A stretch of DNA of 64,000 nucleotides from Nocardia albiluteola (GCF_018860155.1 NZ_JAHKNI010000017.1:62001-126000); one strand, 5' to 3'. Positions 7,837 to 16,710 are shown, counted from the stretch's first letter. Notes: a model not told the origin generated them from the letters alone. A program made the numbers and translations.

Positions 7837-8929
7837 GGCGGATACCTCGAGTGGGCCCGTGCTGCGGGTCGCGGTGGCTGGTGCGAGCGGATATGCGGGC
7901 GGTGAGGTCCTGCGACTGCTGCTGGGGCACCCTGAGTACCGAGCCGGGCGCCTCGAGATCGGGGCGCTGACCGCGGGATCCAATGCCGGCACCGCGCTGG
8001 GTGAGCTGCAGCCACATCTGCTGCCCCTGGCCGACCGCGTGCTCACCGAGACCACCCCGGAGATCCTGGCCGGGCACGACGTGGTGTTCCTGGGCCTGCC
8101 GCACGGGCAGTCGGCCGCGATCGCGACCGCGCTGCCCGAATCGACCGTGATCATCGACTGCGGCGCGGACTTCCGGCTCACCGACGCCGCGGCCTGGGAG
8201 AAGTACTACAAGACCCCGCACGCGGGCAGCTGGCCCTACGGGCTGCCCGAGCTGCCCGGCGCCCGCGAGGGACTGCGTGGCGCGACCCGGATCGCGGTGC
8301 CGGGCTGCTATCCGACGGTGTCCAGCCTGGCGCTGGCGCCCGCGGTCGCCGCCGGAATCGTCGAGCCGAGCGTGAACATCGTTGCGGTGAGCGGTACCTC
8401 GGGCGCGGGCCGGAAACTCGATGTGGGGCTGCTGGGCTCGGAGGTGATGGGCTCGGCGCGGGCCTACGGCATCGCGGGCGCGCATCGGCACACCCCGGAG
8501 ATCGCGCAGAACCTGAAGGCCGCCGCCACGAGCTCGACGGCGGGACGCGAGTTCGACTGCGCCGGTGCGGATATCGCGGTGTCGTTCACTCCCGTGCTCG
8601 CGCCGATGGCGCGCGGCATCCTGGCCACCTGCACCGCGCCGACGCTCGTCGATGCCGCGCAGGCCCGGGCGGTGTACGAGAAGGCCTATGCCGACGAGCC
8701 GTTCGTGTACCTGCTGCCGGAGGGACAACTGCCGCAGACGGGTTCGGTGCTGGGCTCCAACGCCGTCACCCTGCAGGTCACCGTCGACGCCGACGCCGGG
8801 CTGCTGGTGGTGATCGGCGCGATCGACAACCTGACCAAGGGCACCGCGGGCGCCGCGGTGCAATCGATGAACCTGGCGCTCGGCTACGACGAGACCGCCG
8901 GACTTTCCACCGTAGGAGTGGCACCGTGA
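7835..8929 (+). CDS. argC: N-acetyl-gamma-glutamyl-phosphate reductase
   Basis: Third step of arginine biosynthesis: NADPH reduction of N-acetylglutamyl phosphate to the semialdehyde. 364 aa. The N-terminal VAVAGASGYAGGEVLRLLLGHPE is the NADP-binding signature and VPGCYPT contains the active-site cysteine (about residue 157). HRHTPEI near residue 218 carries the conserved histidine. ATG 7835 is chosen; a GTG at 7820 would lie inside the ARG box and a GTG at 7859 is the other option. No ribosome site precedes the ATG, which fits a leaderless start. The stop overlaps the next mini-gene by GTGA. Confidence 0.95.
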   Translation: MADTSSGPVLRVAVAGASGYAGGEVLRLLLGHPEYRAGRLEIGALTAGSNAGTALGELQPHLLPLADRVLTETTPEILAGHDVVFLGLPHGQSAAIATALPESTVIIDCGADFRLTDAAAWEKYYKTPHAGSWPYGLPELPGAREGLRGATRIAVPGCYPTVSSLALAPAVAAGIVEPSVNIVAVSGTSGAGRKLDVGLLGSEVMGSARAYGIAGAHRHTPEIAQNLKAAATSSTAGREFDCAGADIAVSFTPVLAPMARGILATCTAPTLVDAAQARAVYEKAYADEPFVYLLPEGQLPQTGSVLGSNAVTLQVTVDADAGLLVVIGAIDNLTKGTAGAAVQSMNLALGYDETAGLSTVGVAP

Positions 8930-9101
8930 CATCGACCGACAGACTTCTCCGGTCCCAGGGTGTGACCGCACCGCTGGGCTTTCGCGCCGCAGGGAATGAC
9001 ACTGCCGCGCTTCCCACCGTAGGAGTGGCATCGTGACTTCCGTTGACAAGCTCGTCCGGTCCCAGGGTGTTACCGCACCCCTGGGTTTCCGCGCCGCAGG
9101 T
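8888..9101 (+). repeat. 107-bp tandem duplication across the argC/argJ junction
   Basis: Two 107-bp copies, 8888-8994 and 8995-9101, are directly adjacent. Each contains the last codons of argC, the GTAGGAGTGGCA ribosome-site segment, a GTGA junction and the first 23 codons of argJ. The copies are nearly identical around the junction and in the QGVTAPLGFRAAG codons but differ at 9 of 25 bases just after the start codon, so the duplication is not recent. Confidence 0.85.
8926..9036 (+). CDS. Chimeric ArgJ/ArgC mini-gene created by the tandem duplication
   Basis: A 36-residue reading frame that starts with GTG overlapping the argC stop (GTGA at 8926-8929) and ends with TGA overlapping the argJ start (GTGA at 9033-9036). 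Residues 1-23 copy the ArgJ N-terminus (SQGVTAPLGFRAAG) and residues 24-36 copy the ArgC C-terminus (LPTVGVAS versus LSTVGVAP). It has its own upstream GTAGGAG site. It probably serves only to keep ribosomes moving from argC to argJ; no independent function is expected. Confidence 0.6.
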   Translation: MTSTDRLLRSQGVTAPLGFRAAGNDTAALPTVGVAS

Positions 9102-10238
9102 ATTGCGGCGGGCATCAAGAAGAGCGGAAAGCCGGACCTGGCACTGGTATTCAACGAGGGGCCGGAATGCGCCGCAGCCGGTGTGTTCACCCGCAACAAG
9201 GTCAAGGCCGCGCCCGTGCTGTGGTCGCAGCAGGTGCTCACCGGCGGGCGGCTGCGCGCGGTGATCCTCAATTCCGGTGGCGCCAACGCCTGCACGGGCC
9301 CGGGCGGTTTCCAGGACACCCATGCCACCGCCGAGGAACTGGCAAAGGCATTGAGCAACTGGGGAACCGACACCGGGGCGGGCGAGATCGCGGTCTGCTC
9401 AACCGGTTTGATCGGCGACCGGCTGCCGATGGACAAGCTGCTGCCCGCGGTCACCGAGATCGTGCACGAGATGGGCGGCGGGCTCAACGGTGGCACCGAC
9501 GCCGCGCACGCCATCATGACCACCGACACGGTCCCCAAGGAGGCCGCCTACCACCATCACGACAAGTGGAACGTGGGCGGCATGGCCAAGGGCGCGGGCA
9601 TGCTGGCGCCCTCGCTGGCGACCATGCTGGTGGTGCTCACCACCGACGCGGTGGCCACCCCCGAACAGCTCGACGCCGCGCTGCGCAAGGCGACCGCGCG
9701 CACCTTCGACCGCCTGGATGTCGACGGCTCCTGCTCCACCAACGACACCGTGCTGCTGCTGGCCAACGGCGCCAGCGCCGTCGCGCCGTCCCAGGACGAG
9801 CTCGACGCCGCGGTGCTGGCCGTCTGCGACGATCTGGCCGCCCAGCTGATGGCCGACGCCGAGGGTGTCACCAAGCGGGTGCAGGTCACCGTGCGGGGCG
9901 CGATCGACGAGGACCAGGCCCTGATCGGCGCCCGCGCCGTGGCCCGCGACTCGCTGGTCAAGACCGCGTTCTTCGGCTCGGATCCGAACTGGGGCCGGGT
10001 GCTGGCGGCGATCGGCATCGCGCCGATCGAGCTGGATCCGGACCGGATCTCGGTGTCGTTCAACGGAAGTCCGGTGTGTGTCGACGGCATGGGTGCGGCG
10101 GGCGCGCGTGAGGTCGATCTGTCCGGCCCGGATATCCACGTCGTGATCGACCTCGGCCTGCACGAGGGCGAGGCCACCATCCGCACCACGGACCTCTCGC
10201 ACGGGTACGTGGAAGAGAATTCGGCGTACAGCTCGTGA
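9033..10238 (+). CDS. argJ: Glutamate N-acetyltransferase / amino-acid acetyltransferase (ornithine acetyltransferase)
   Basis: Recycles the acetyl group from N-acetylornithine to glutamate. 401 aa, normal for the family. It is an Ntn-type protein that cleaves itself before the threonine in the KGAGMLAPSLATML motif (about residues 188-201). NSGGANACTG (oxyanion region, about 80-89) and GSDPNWGRVLAAIG (about 310-323) are also family signatures. The GTG start at 9033 follows GTAGGAG. It is coupled upstream to the chimeric mini-gene and downstream to a repeat-encoded mini-gene. Confidence 0.95.
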   Translation: MTSVDKLVRSQGVTAPLGFRAAGIAAGIKKSGKPDLALVFNEGPECAAAGVFTRNKVKAAPVLWSQQVLTGGRLRAVILNSGGANACTGPGGFQDTHATAEELAKALSNWGTDTGAGEIAVCSTGLIGDRLPMDKLLPAVTEIVHEMGGGLNGGTDAAHAIMTTDTVPKEAAYHHHDKWNVGGMAKGAGMLAPSLATMLVVLTTDAVATPEQLDAALRKATARTFDRLDVDGSCSTNDTVLLLANGASAVAPSQDELDAAVLAVCDDLAAQLMADAEGVTKRVQVTVRGAIDEDQALIGARAVARDSLVKTAFFGSDPNWGRVLAAIGIAPIELDPDRISVSFNGSPVCVDGMGAAGAREVDLSGPDIHVVIDLGLHEGEATIRTTDLSHGYVEENSAYSS

Positions 10239-10397
10239 ACGGAGCGAAGCGGAGTGAACCAATGAGCCAGCACGCCCCGGGCACGATGGAGCCGAGCGCC
10301 AGCGAGGCGGAGTCGTGAACGGAGCGAAGCGGAGTGAACCGATGAGCCAGCACGCCCCGGGCACGATGGAGCCGAGCGCCAGCGAGGCGGAGTCGTG
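10235..10397 (+). repeat. Junction repeat array (2 x 80 bp) between argJ and argB with two coupled mini-genes
   Basis: Two near-identical 80-bp units at 10235-10314 and 10315-10394. The first starts with GTGA overlapping the argJ stop; the second ends at the GTGA whose GTG (10395) starts argB. Each unit forms an open frame of 27 codons plus stop (10235-10318 and 10315-10398), with residues such as EPSASEAES at the end, entered and left by GTGA overlaps. So argJ, unit 1, unit 2 and argB form an unbroken chain of overlapping start/stop codons. The same family occurs at 13479, 42378, 44586 and 62743. Confidence 0.85.
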
Positions 10398-11363
10398 AAC
10401 ACCAATGCGGCACGGGGTGTTCCGGCGGCCGTGGCCGGATTGTCGGCGCTGGACAAGGCGCACGTGCTGGCCGATGCGCTGCCCTGGTTGCAGAAGTTCC
10501 GCGACACCGTCGTGGTGGTGAAGTACGGCGGAAACGCCATGATCGACGAGGAGCTCAAGCGCGCCTTCGCCGCCGACATGGTCTTCCTGCGGACGGTCGG
10601 CGTGCATCCGGTCGTCGTGCACGGCGGCGGACCGCAGATCAGCGCCATGCTGAAAAAGCTCGGCCTGCAGGGCGAATTCAAGGGCGGGCTGCGGGTGACC
10701 ACCCCCGAGGTGCTGGACGTCGCGCGGATGGTGCTGTTCGGGCAGGTCGGCCGGGAACTGGTCGGGCTCATCAACGCGCACGGCCCCTACGGCGTGGGCA
10801 TCTCCGGCGAGGACGCGCGCCTGTTCACCGCCACCCGCCGCACCCTCGAGATCGATGGCCAGGAAACCGATCTGGGCCTGGTCGGCGACGTGACCGCCGT
10901 CGACCCGGACGCCGTGCTGGATCTCATTCGCGCGGGCCGCATTCCGGTCGTCTCGACCCTGGCGCCGGACGCGGACGGCGTGGTGCACAACGTCAATGCC
11001 GACACCGCTGCGGGCGCACTGGCCGCGGCGGTGGGCGCGGAGAAGCTGGTCGTGCTGACCGATGTCGAAGGGCTGTACACGAACTGGCCCGACCGGTCGT
11101 CGCTGACCACCCGCATCGACACCGATGCCCTGGCGAAGCTGCTGCCCAGCCTGGACTCGGGCATGGTGCCCAAGATGGAGGCGTGCCTGCGCGCCGTGCA
11201 GGGCGGCGTGCCGACCGCGCACGTGATCGACGGGCGCGTGCCGCATGCGGTACTGCTGGAACTGTTCACCGGGGAGGGGATCGGCACGATGGTTACTCCC
11301 TCGAGCCCACCCCGGACCCCCGCGAATTCCGCACCGCCGGAAGAGAATACGGAGATGGTATGA
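10395..11363 (+). CDS. argB: Acetylglutamate kinase
   Basis: Phosphorylates N-acetylglutamate with ATP, the usual feedback-controlled step. 322 aa, amino acid kinase fold. KYGGNAM (about 43-49) and VVHGGGPQI (about 75-83) form the nucleotide and substrate loops; NVNADTAAGALAAAVGAEKLV (about 201-221) is the C-lobe ATP region. The start GTG is supplied by the end of the junction repeat; there is no separate good ribosome site, so translation probably depends on coupling. The C-terminal tail after about residue 300 is proline-rich. Its stop overlaps the argD ATG (ATGA). Confidence 0.95.
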   Translation: MNTNAARGVPAAVAGLSALDKAHVLADALPWLQKFRDTVVVVKYGGNAMIDEELKRAFAADMVFLRTVGVHPVVVHGGGPQISAMLKKLGLQGEFKGGLRVTTPEVLDVARMVLFGQVGRELVGLINAHGPYGVGISGEDARLFTATRRTLEIDGQETDLGLVGDVTAVDPDAVLDLIRAGRIPVVSTLAPDADGVVHNVNADTAAGALAAAVGAEKLVVLTDVEGLYTNWPDRSSLTTRIDTDALAKLLPSLDSGMVPKMEACLRAVQGGVPTAHVIDGRVPHAVLLELFTGEGIGTMVTPSSPPRTPANSAPPEENTEMV

Positions 11364-12556
11364 GTACCGAGGACCTGCAGCGGCGGTGGTCCGCCGCGCT
11401 GATGAACAACTACGGCACCCCGGCGGTGGCGCTGGTGCGTGGCAAGGGCGCGGAGCTCTACGACGCCGACGGCAAGCGCTACCTCGACTTCCTGGGCGGC
11501 ATCGCCGTCAACAGCCTCGGGCACGCCCATCCGGCGATCATCGAGGCGGTCACCACGCAGCTGAGCACGCTCGGGCACGTGTCGAATCTGTATGCCTCCG
11601 AACCGGCTATCGAGCTGGCCGAGCGGCTGCTCGCACACTTCGGCGACGGTGTGGGCCGGGCGTTCTTCTGCAATTCGGGCACCGAGGCCAACGAGGCGGC
11701 GTTCAAGATCGCCCGGCTCACCGGCCGGGCCAAGATTGTGGCCTGCGAGGAGGCGTTCCACGGCCGCACCATGGGCGCGCTCGCGCTGACCGGCCAGCCC
11801 GCCAAGCGCGCGCCGTTCGAGCCGATGCCCCCGGGCGTCGTGCACGTCCCGTACGGCGATGCGGATGCCCTTGCCGCCGTGGTCGATTCCGATACCGCCG
11901 CGGTATTCCTGGAGCCCATGATGGGCGAGAGCGGCGTCGTGGTCCCGCCGCCGGACTACCTCGCCACCGCGCGTGCGCTCACCGCCGAGGCCGGCGCGCT
12001 GCTGATCCTGGACGAGGTGCAGACCGGCATCGGCCGCACCGGCCATTTCTACGCCCACCAGGCCGCCGGGCTGGTGCCCGATGTCATCACCCTGGCCAAG
12101 GGGCTGGGCGGCGGCCTGCCGATCGGCGCGGTGCTGGCCCAGGGTCGTGCGGCCGAGCTGCTGACTCCGGGTCTGCACGGCACCACCTTCGGCGGCAACC
12201 CGGTCTGTGCCGCGGCGGCGCTGGCCGTGCTGCGCACGATCGACAGCGAGGATCTGCTGCACCACGTCGAAACGGTGGGCAAGACCATCCGGGACGGCAT
12301 CGAGGAGCTCGGGCATCCCCTGGTGGACCATGTGCGCGGTGCGGGCCTGCTGATCGGCATCCAGCTGACCGGGAACCGCTCCAAGCAGTTCGAGGAAAAT
12401 GCCCGGGCCGCAGGCTATCTGGTGAATCCGGCCAAGCCCGACGTGATACGGCTCGCGCCGCCGCTGATCCTGAGCCGGGAGCAGGCCGAGGAGTTCCTCG
12501 GTGATCTGCCGGGCATACTCGATGCCGCCGTCCAGACGACAAAGGAGCCCGTGTGA
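11360..12556 (+). CDS. argD: Acetylornithine aminotransferase
   Basis: Class III PLP aminotransferase of 398 aa that converts N-acetylglutamate semialdehyde to N-acetylornithine. FCNSGTEANEAAFKIAR (about 102-118) contacts PLP phosphate, LLILDEVQTGIGRTG (about 213-227) carries the PLP-pyridine aspartate and TLAKGLGGGLPIGA holds the Schiff-base lysine (about residue 245). The ATG at 11360 overlaps the argB stop by ATGA, and its own stop overlaps argF by GTGA. Confidence 0.95.
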   Translation: MSTEDLQRRWSAALMNNYGTPAVALVRGKGAELYDADGKRYLDFLGGIAVNSLGHAHPAIIEAVTTQLSTLGHVSNLYASEPAIELAERLLAHFGDGVGRAFFCNSGTEANEAAFKIARLTGRAKIVACEEAFHGRTMGALALTGQPAKRAPFEPMPPGVVHVPYGDADALAAVVDSDTAAVFLEPMMGESGVVVPPPDYLATARALTAEAGALLILDEVQTGIGRTGHFYAHQAAGLVPDVITLAKGLGGGLPIGAVLAQGRAAELLTPGLHGTTFGGNPVCAAAALAVLRTIDSEDLLHHVETVGKTIRDGIEELGHPLVDHVRGAGLLIGIQLTGNRSKQFEENARAAGYLVNPAKPDVIRLAPPLILSREQAEEFLGDLPGILDAAVQTTKEPV

Positions 12557-13482
12557 GCATTCGGCACTTTCTGCGCGACGACGATCTATCCCCGGCCGAG
12601 CAGGCCGAGGTGCTGGCCCTCGCGTCGGAGCTGAAGCGAAATCCCTTCGCGCGGCGGCCGCTCGAGGGGCCGCGCGGGGTCGGGGTCATCTTCGAGAAGA
12701 ACTCCACTCGCACGCGGTTCTCCTTCGAGATGGGCATCGCCCAGCTGGGCGGGCACGCGGTGGTGGTCGACGGGCGCACCACGCAGTTGGGTCGTGAGGA
12801 GACCCTCGCCGACACCGGGCGGGTGCTCTCGCGCTACGTCGACGCGATCGTGTGGCGTACCTTCGAACAGGTCCGCCTCGACGAGATGTCCTCGGCGGCA
12901 ACGGTTCCCGTGGTCAATGCGCTGTCCAACGAATTCCATCCCTGCCAGGTGCTGGCCGACCTGCTGACCCTGACCGAGCGCAAGGGCGAGCTGCGCGGGC
13001 GCAGCCTGGCCTACTTCGGCGACGGCGCCAACAACATGGCGCATTCGCTGCTGCTGGGCGGGGTGACGGCCGGGCTGAACGTGACCATCGCCGCCCCGCC
13101 GGGTTTCGAGCCGCTGGACTGGGTGCTCGAGGCCGCCCGTAAGCGCGCGGCCGAGACCGGCGCGAGCGTCGCGGTGACGAACGATCCGGTCGCCGCGGCC
13201 ACCGGCGCGGATGCGCTGGTCACCGACGCCTGGACCTCGATGGGACAGGAGGACGACGGCCTGGACCGGGTCGGCCCCTTCCGGCCGTTCCAGGTCAACG
13301 GCGAACTGTTGGCGCACGCCGCGCCGGATGCCGTTGTGCTGCACTGTCTTCCGGCGCATCGCGGCGAGGAGATCACCGACGAGGTGATCGACGGTGCGCA
13401 CAGCGTGGTCTGGGACGAGGCGGAGAACCGGCTGCACGCGCAGAAGGCGCTGCTGGCCTGGTTGCTGGAGCGACGGCCGTGA
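12553..13482 (+). CDS. argF: Ornithine carbamoyltransferase
   Basis: Makes citrulline from ornithine and carbamoyl phosphate. 309 aa. The carbamoyl-phosphate loop is EKNSTRTRFSFE (about 48-59), HPCQVLADLLT (about 129-139) follows, and HCLPAHRGEEITDEV (about 264-278) is the ornithine-side motif with the catalytic cysteine. Start GTG overlaps the argD stop. The stop TGA overlaps the first codon of a junction repeat at 13479. Confidence 0.95.
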   Translation: MSIRHFLRDDDLSPAEQAEVLALASELKRNPFARRPLEGPRGVGVIFEKNSTRTRFSFEMGIAQLGGHAVVVDGRTTQLGREETLADTGRVLSRYVDAIVWRTFEQVRLDEMSSAATVPVVNALSNEFHPCQVLADLLTLTERKGELRGRSLAYFGDGANNMAHSLLLGGVTAGLNVTIAAPPGFEPLDWVLEAARKRAAETGASVAVTNDPVAAATGADALVTDAWTSMGQEDDGLDRVGPFRPFQVNGELLAHAAPDAVVLHCLPAHRGEEITDEVIDGAHSVVWDEAENRLHAQKALLAWLLERRP

Positions 13483-13556
13483 GCGGAGCGAACCGATGGG
13501 CAGGGCTGAGCAGTTCGCTCGTGCCGGAACCGAGCGTCAGCGAGGCGCAGGCATGA
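13479..13556 (+). repeat. Junction repeat (one unit, 74 bp) between argF and argR with a coupled mini-gene
   Basis: A single, more diverged unit of the junction repeat family. It starts on the GTGA at the argF stop, forms an open frame of 25 codons plus stop (VSGANRW... to ...PEPSVSEAQA), and ends on the ATGA that provides the argR start at 13553. Shared blocks with the other copies are GTGAGCGGAGCGAACCGATG at the front and CCGAGCGTCAGCGAGG near the end. Confidence 0.8.
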
Positions 13557-14056
13557 GTGAACCGGCCAGATCCGGTCCGGCGACCGCGCGAACTCGTGCC
13601 GGGCGGCAGCAGCGCATCATCGAGATCCTGTCCGGGCACGCGGTGCGCAGCCAGACCGAGCTCGCCGCGCTGCTGGCCGCCGAGGGCATCGACACCACGC
13701 AGGCGACGCTGTCCCGGGACCTGGACGAACTCGGCGCGGTGAAGCTGCGCGCCGCGGACGGCGGCGCGGGGGTATACGTCGTGCCCGAGGACGGCAGCCC
13801 GGTGCGCGGGGTCACCGGCGGCACCGATCGCCTGTCCAAACTCCTTGGCGACCTGCTGGTTTCGACCGATCACAGCGGCAATATCGCGGTCCTGCGCACC
13901 CCGCCCGGCGCCGCCCACTTCCTGGCCAGCGCCCTGGACCGGGCCTCACTGCCGGAGATCGTCGGCACCATCGCCGGCGACGACACCATCGCCGTCATCG
14001 CCCGCGAACCACTGACCGGCGCCGAATTGGCCGCCAAGATCGAAAATTGGGCATAG
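13553..14056 (+). CDS. argR: Arginine repressor
   Basis: 167 aa. The N-terminal winged helix (about 10-80) has TQATLSRDLDELGAVKLR, the ArgR recognition helix, and the C-terminal oligomerisation and arginine-binding domain ends with GTIAGDDTIAVIAREPLTG including the conserved GDDT turn. In the presence of arginine it should bind the ARG boxes at argC and argG in this window. Its ATG lies at the end of the junction repeat, coupled to the mini-gene before it, making it the last gene of the argCJBDF-R operon. Confidence 0.95.
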   Translation: MSEPARSGPATARTRAGRQQRIIEILSGHAVRSQTELAALLAAEGIDTTQATLSRDLDELGAVKLRAADGGAGVYVVPEDGSPVRGVTGGTDRLSKLLGDLLVSTDHSGNIAVLRTPPGAAHFLASALDRASLPEIVGTIAGDDTIAVIAREPLTGAELAAKIENWA

Positions 14057-14150
14057 CGCTCCGCACCTGTCCGCTGACCCCGATCCGATTGCGCCGGCGC
14101 TGCATCAATTCGGCGCACTGATGCTCGTAGTATGGCGCGGACGGGTGAAC

Positions 14151-15464
14151 TCAGTCGGGTAGTGCCTGCCCGCGGGTTTCGGGAGCCAGGCCCACCAGGC
14201 CGACGCCGATCAGGAAGATGATCGCGGTCGCGCTGAGCGGAACGGCCAGCGATCCGGTGGCGTGGATGCCGTAGCCGATCAGGAAGGTTCCGGCCGCGGC
14301 GAACCAGCGCGAGAACGTGGTGGTGAACGCGAATGCGGTGGCGCGCATGCGGGTTGGATACTGCTCGGGCAGCCAGATGGTGAACACCGCGAAGTTCGCC
14401 CCGCCCAGCCCGAGCGCCGGCAGGAATACGAAGGTGAGTGCGATGGAGTGGGCCGGGTAGGCGATTCCGTAGACGCCGACCGCGCCGATGGCCATCAGCA
14501 CGAACAGCCCGGCCAGCGTCGCGCGGCGGCCGAACCGGTTCGCGATCCGCGGGATCAGGAAACAGCCCGCGATCGTGAAGGCGGCCACGGTCATCGAGGA
14601 GATGCCCGCCAGCCGGATGGTGGCCGACGAGCCGTAGTGGGCGCGGTGGGCCAGATCGGTCATCGCGGTGGGCACATACGTGGATCCGGCCCACAGCCCG
14701 ATCACACACACGACCAGCAGGGCCAGATTACCGAGCGTGCGGGCCAGGTACGGCGGGGTGAGCACGGCTATCACGGGCTGCCAGAGCGATTTTCGCCCCT
14801 GCTCGGCCGAATCCTGCCGCCAGCGTTCGGGTTCGGGGGTGGTGCGGCGAATGACGAAGACCGCCAGCGCCGGTATTCCACCGATCAGGAACATGCCCCG
14901 CCAGCCCAGTTCCGGTCCCGCCGCGAGATACAACGCCGAGACGACCAGCACCCCGACATACGCCGCGGAATGCATCGCGCCGCCCAAGCGCGCCCGCAGG
15001 CGCTCGGGCAGCACCTCGGCCAGCAGCGTTCCGGCCATGGCCCATTCGCCGCCGACGCCGATCGCGGCCAGGAAGCGAAAGGCGTTCCACTCCCAGAGAT
15101 TGGTGGACAGGCCCGCCAGGGCGGTGAAGACGCCGTACATCGCGATCGACGCGGTCATCGCGGGCATGCGGCCGAAGCGGTCGGCGAGCGGTCCCCAGAT
15201 CGCCGAGCAACCCCAGCCGAGCAGGAACAGCGCCGCGCTGATCTGTCCGTACCAGCCGATATTCGCGGCGGTCGCCGGAATACCCTCGCGGGGCAGCAGA
15301 TCCGCCATTGTCGGGGCCAGGACCAGGCCGAAGACGGTCCAGTTGAATCCGTCCATCGCCCAGCCGCCGAAGGAACCCCAGAACGCGCGGCGTTGCGGGG
15401 CCGTCAGGCGCATGGCGGGGGCGGCATCGGCGGTGGCCTGGGCGGGATCGTCGTCGATCGTCAC
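14151..15464 (-). CDS. MFS transporter (sugar/aromatic-acid type)
   Basis: Major facilitator of about 437 aa with 12 predicted membrane segments. It carries the loop 2-3 motif GPLADRFGRMPAM (about 103-115), the VGGEWAMAGTLLAEVLPERLRA segment after TM4 that is typical of the metabolite:H+ symporter group, and a second GRR loop in the C-terminal half (ANRFGRRATLAGL). The GTG at 15464 gives a normal short N-terminus. It is convergent with argR and divergent from the reductase gene at 15687. The substrate is unknown. Confidence 0.85.
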   Translation of the reverse strand: MTIDDDPAQATADAAPAMRLTAPQRRAFWGSFGGWAMDGFNWTVFGLVLAPTMADLLPREGIPATAANIGWYGQISAALFLLGWGCSAIWGPLADRFGRMPAMTASIAMYGVFTALAGLSTNLWEWNAFRFLAAIGVGGEWAMAGTLLAEVLPERLRARLGGAMHSAAYVGVLVVSALYLAAGPELGWRGMFLIGGIPALAVFVIRRTTPEPERWRQDSAEQGRKSLWQPVIAVLTPPYLARTLGNLALLVVCVIGLWAGSTYVPTAMTDLAHRAHYGSSATIRLAGISSMTVAAFTIAGCFLIPRIANRFGRRATLAGLFVLMAIGAVGVYGIAYPAHSIALTFVFLPALGLGGANFAVFTIWLPEQYPTRMRATAFAFTTTFSRWFAAAGTFLIGYGIHATGSLAVPLSATAIIFLIGVGLVGLAPETRGQALPD

Positions 15465-15686
15465 GGTGAAACTCGTTTTCGTGCGGACGGCGCCGCGCGT
15501 CCGCGGCGGTGTGATCGCACACACACTAGTGACTCGCGCCTCGATCAGCAGGCCCGCGGCGAATATTCCACTCGCGGCGGTGAATTCCGTAACCGTCGGT
15601 AACCATTGAATGCCCCACGCGGCGGCGATAGTGTTTGCGGACGCATCAATTGCATGTGGTTGTCGACGATCTGGAGGCCCTGACTC

Positions 15687-16616
15687 GTGCGGATAACGGT
15701 ATTTGGGGCGGGTGGAATCGGACTGTACTTCGCGGGAATGCTGGCGCGCGCCGGGCATTCGGTGACCGTGGTGGGGCGGGCGGAGACCGTGCGCGCGGCG
15801 CAGGTGGGCCCGCTGCTGCTTTCCCGTGCGGGAGAGGAGAGTTCGGTCCCGGACGTGCGGGTGGTCACCGAATTCGGCTCGGGGGAGCCGGAGGCCGATC
15901 TGGTGATCGTCGCGGTCAAGGCCTGGCAGGTCCGGGAGGCCGCGGAGGCGTTGAGACCCGTTGTGGGCGAACGGACGACGGTGCTGCCGCTGCAGAACGG
16001 GGTGGAGGCCGCGGCGGATCTGGCGGCGGTGCTGGGCGCCGAGCGGGTGCTCGGCTGTACCTGCGTCGTGATCGCGCAGCGCGTGGCGCCCTGGTCGGTG
16101 CGCTGTCTCGGCGCGCACGCCGCGGTGGAAATCGGTGCGCTGGTACCGGATTCGGACGACCGGGTCGAGGCCGTCGTCGATGCGCTGGTCCCGGCGGGCA
16201 TCGCGGTGACCCGCTCGGAGGACATCGAGGCCACGCTGTGGCGCAAGCTGATGTTCATCTCCTCCTACGGCGGTGTCGGCGCCCTGGCCCGGCAGCCGGT
16301 CGGGGTCACCTCGTCCGAGCCGGAGACGGTGGCGCTGGTCCGCGCGGCCATGACCGAGGTGCGGGATGTGGCCCGCGCCCGCGGCATCGCGCTCGGCGAC
16401 GACGACGTCGATCGGATGATGAAGGTCTACGAGGGCCTCACCCCCGACACCACCGCCTCGATGCAGCGCGATCTCGCCGGGGGACACCCCTCGGAGCTGC
16501 ACTATCAGAGCGGCGCGGTGGTGCGGTTCGGCCGGGCATCCGATGTGCCCACGCCGATCCACCAGGTCATCTTCGCCTCGCAGTTGCCCTCGGAGAACCG
16601 CGCGCGCCTGGGCTGA
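15687..16616 (+). CDS. Ketopantoate reductase-like (PanE/ApbA family) oxidoreductase
   Basis: 309 aa. The N-terminal FGAGGIGLYFAGMLARAGHSV is the Rossmann NADP fingerprint of PanE-like enzymes, LQNGVEA (about 97-103) and ATLWRKLMFISSYGGVGAL (about 181-199, with the catalytic lysine) follow, and the C-terminal PDTTASMQRDLAGGHPSEL (about 252-270) is the family's SSMxxDxxxGrxtE region. GTG start at 15687. Many actinomycetes have several PanE paralogues, so a role in pantothenate synthesis is possible but not assured; no panB or panC is nearby. Confidence 0.8.
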   Translation: MRITVFGAGGIGLYFAGMLARAGHSVTVVGRAETVRAAQVGPLLLSRAGEESSVPDVRVVTEFGSGEPEADLVIVAVKAWQVREAAEALRPVVGERTTVLPLQNGVEAAADLAAVLGAERVLGCTCVVIAQRVAPWSVRCLGAHAAVEIGALVPDSDDRVEAVVDALVPAGIAVTRSEDIEATLWRKLMFISSYGGVGALARQPVGVTSSEPETVALVRAAMTEVRDVARARGIALGDDDVDRMMKVYEGLTPDTTASMQRDLAGGHPSELHYQSGAVVRFGRASDVPTPIHQVIFASQLPSENRARLG

Positions 16617-16710
16617 CCGCCGGTCCGGTGAACATTCGCCTCCTCGACTGGCCCGCCCGCGTGTCCGGGGTCACACTGTACGTGTCGAATGCTCGATACG
16701 AGGAGGACAG

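Noticed and set aside
10235..10397. Array looked at as a possible CRISPR or satellite
   Set aside because: Units are directly adjacent without spacers and are tied to start/stop codons; no cas genes nearby.
15540..15610. GTAACC direct repeat between the MFS and PanE-like genes
   Set aside because: Too short and unsupported by a regulator or conserved spacing.
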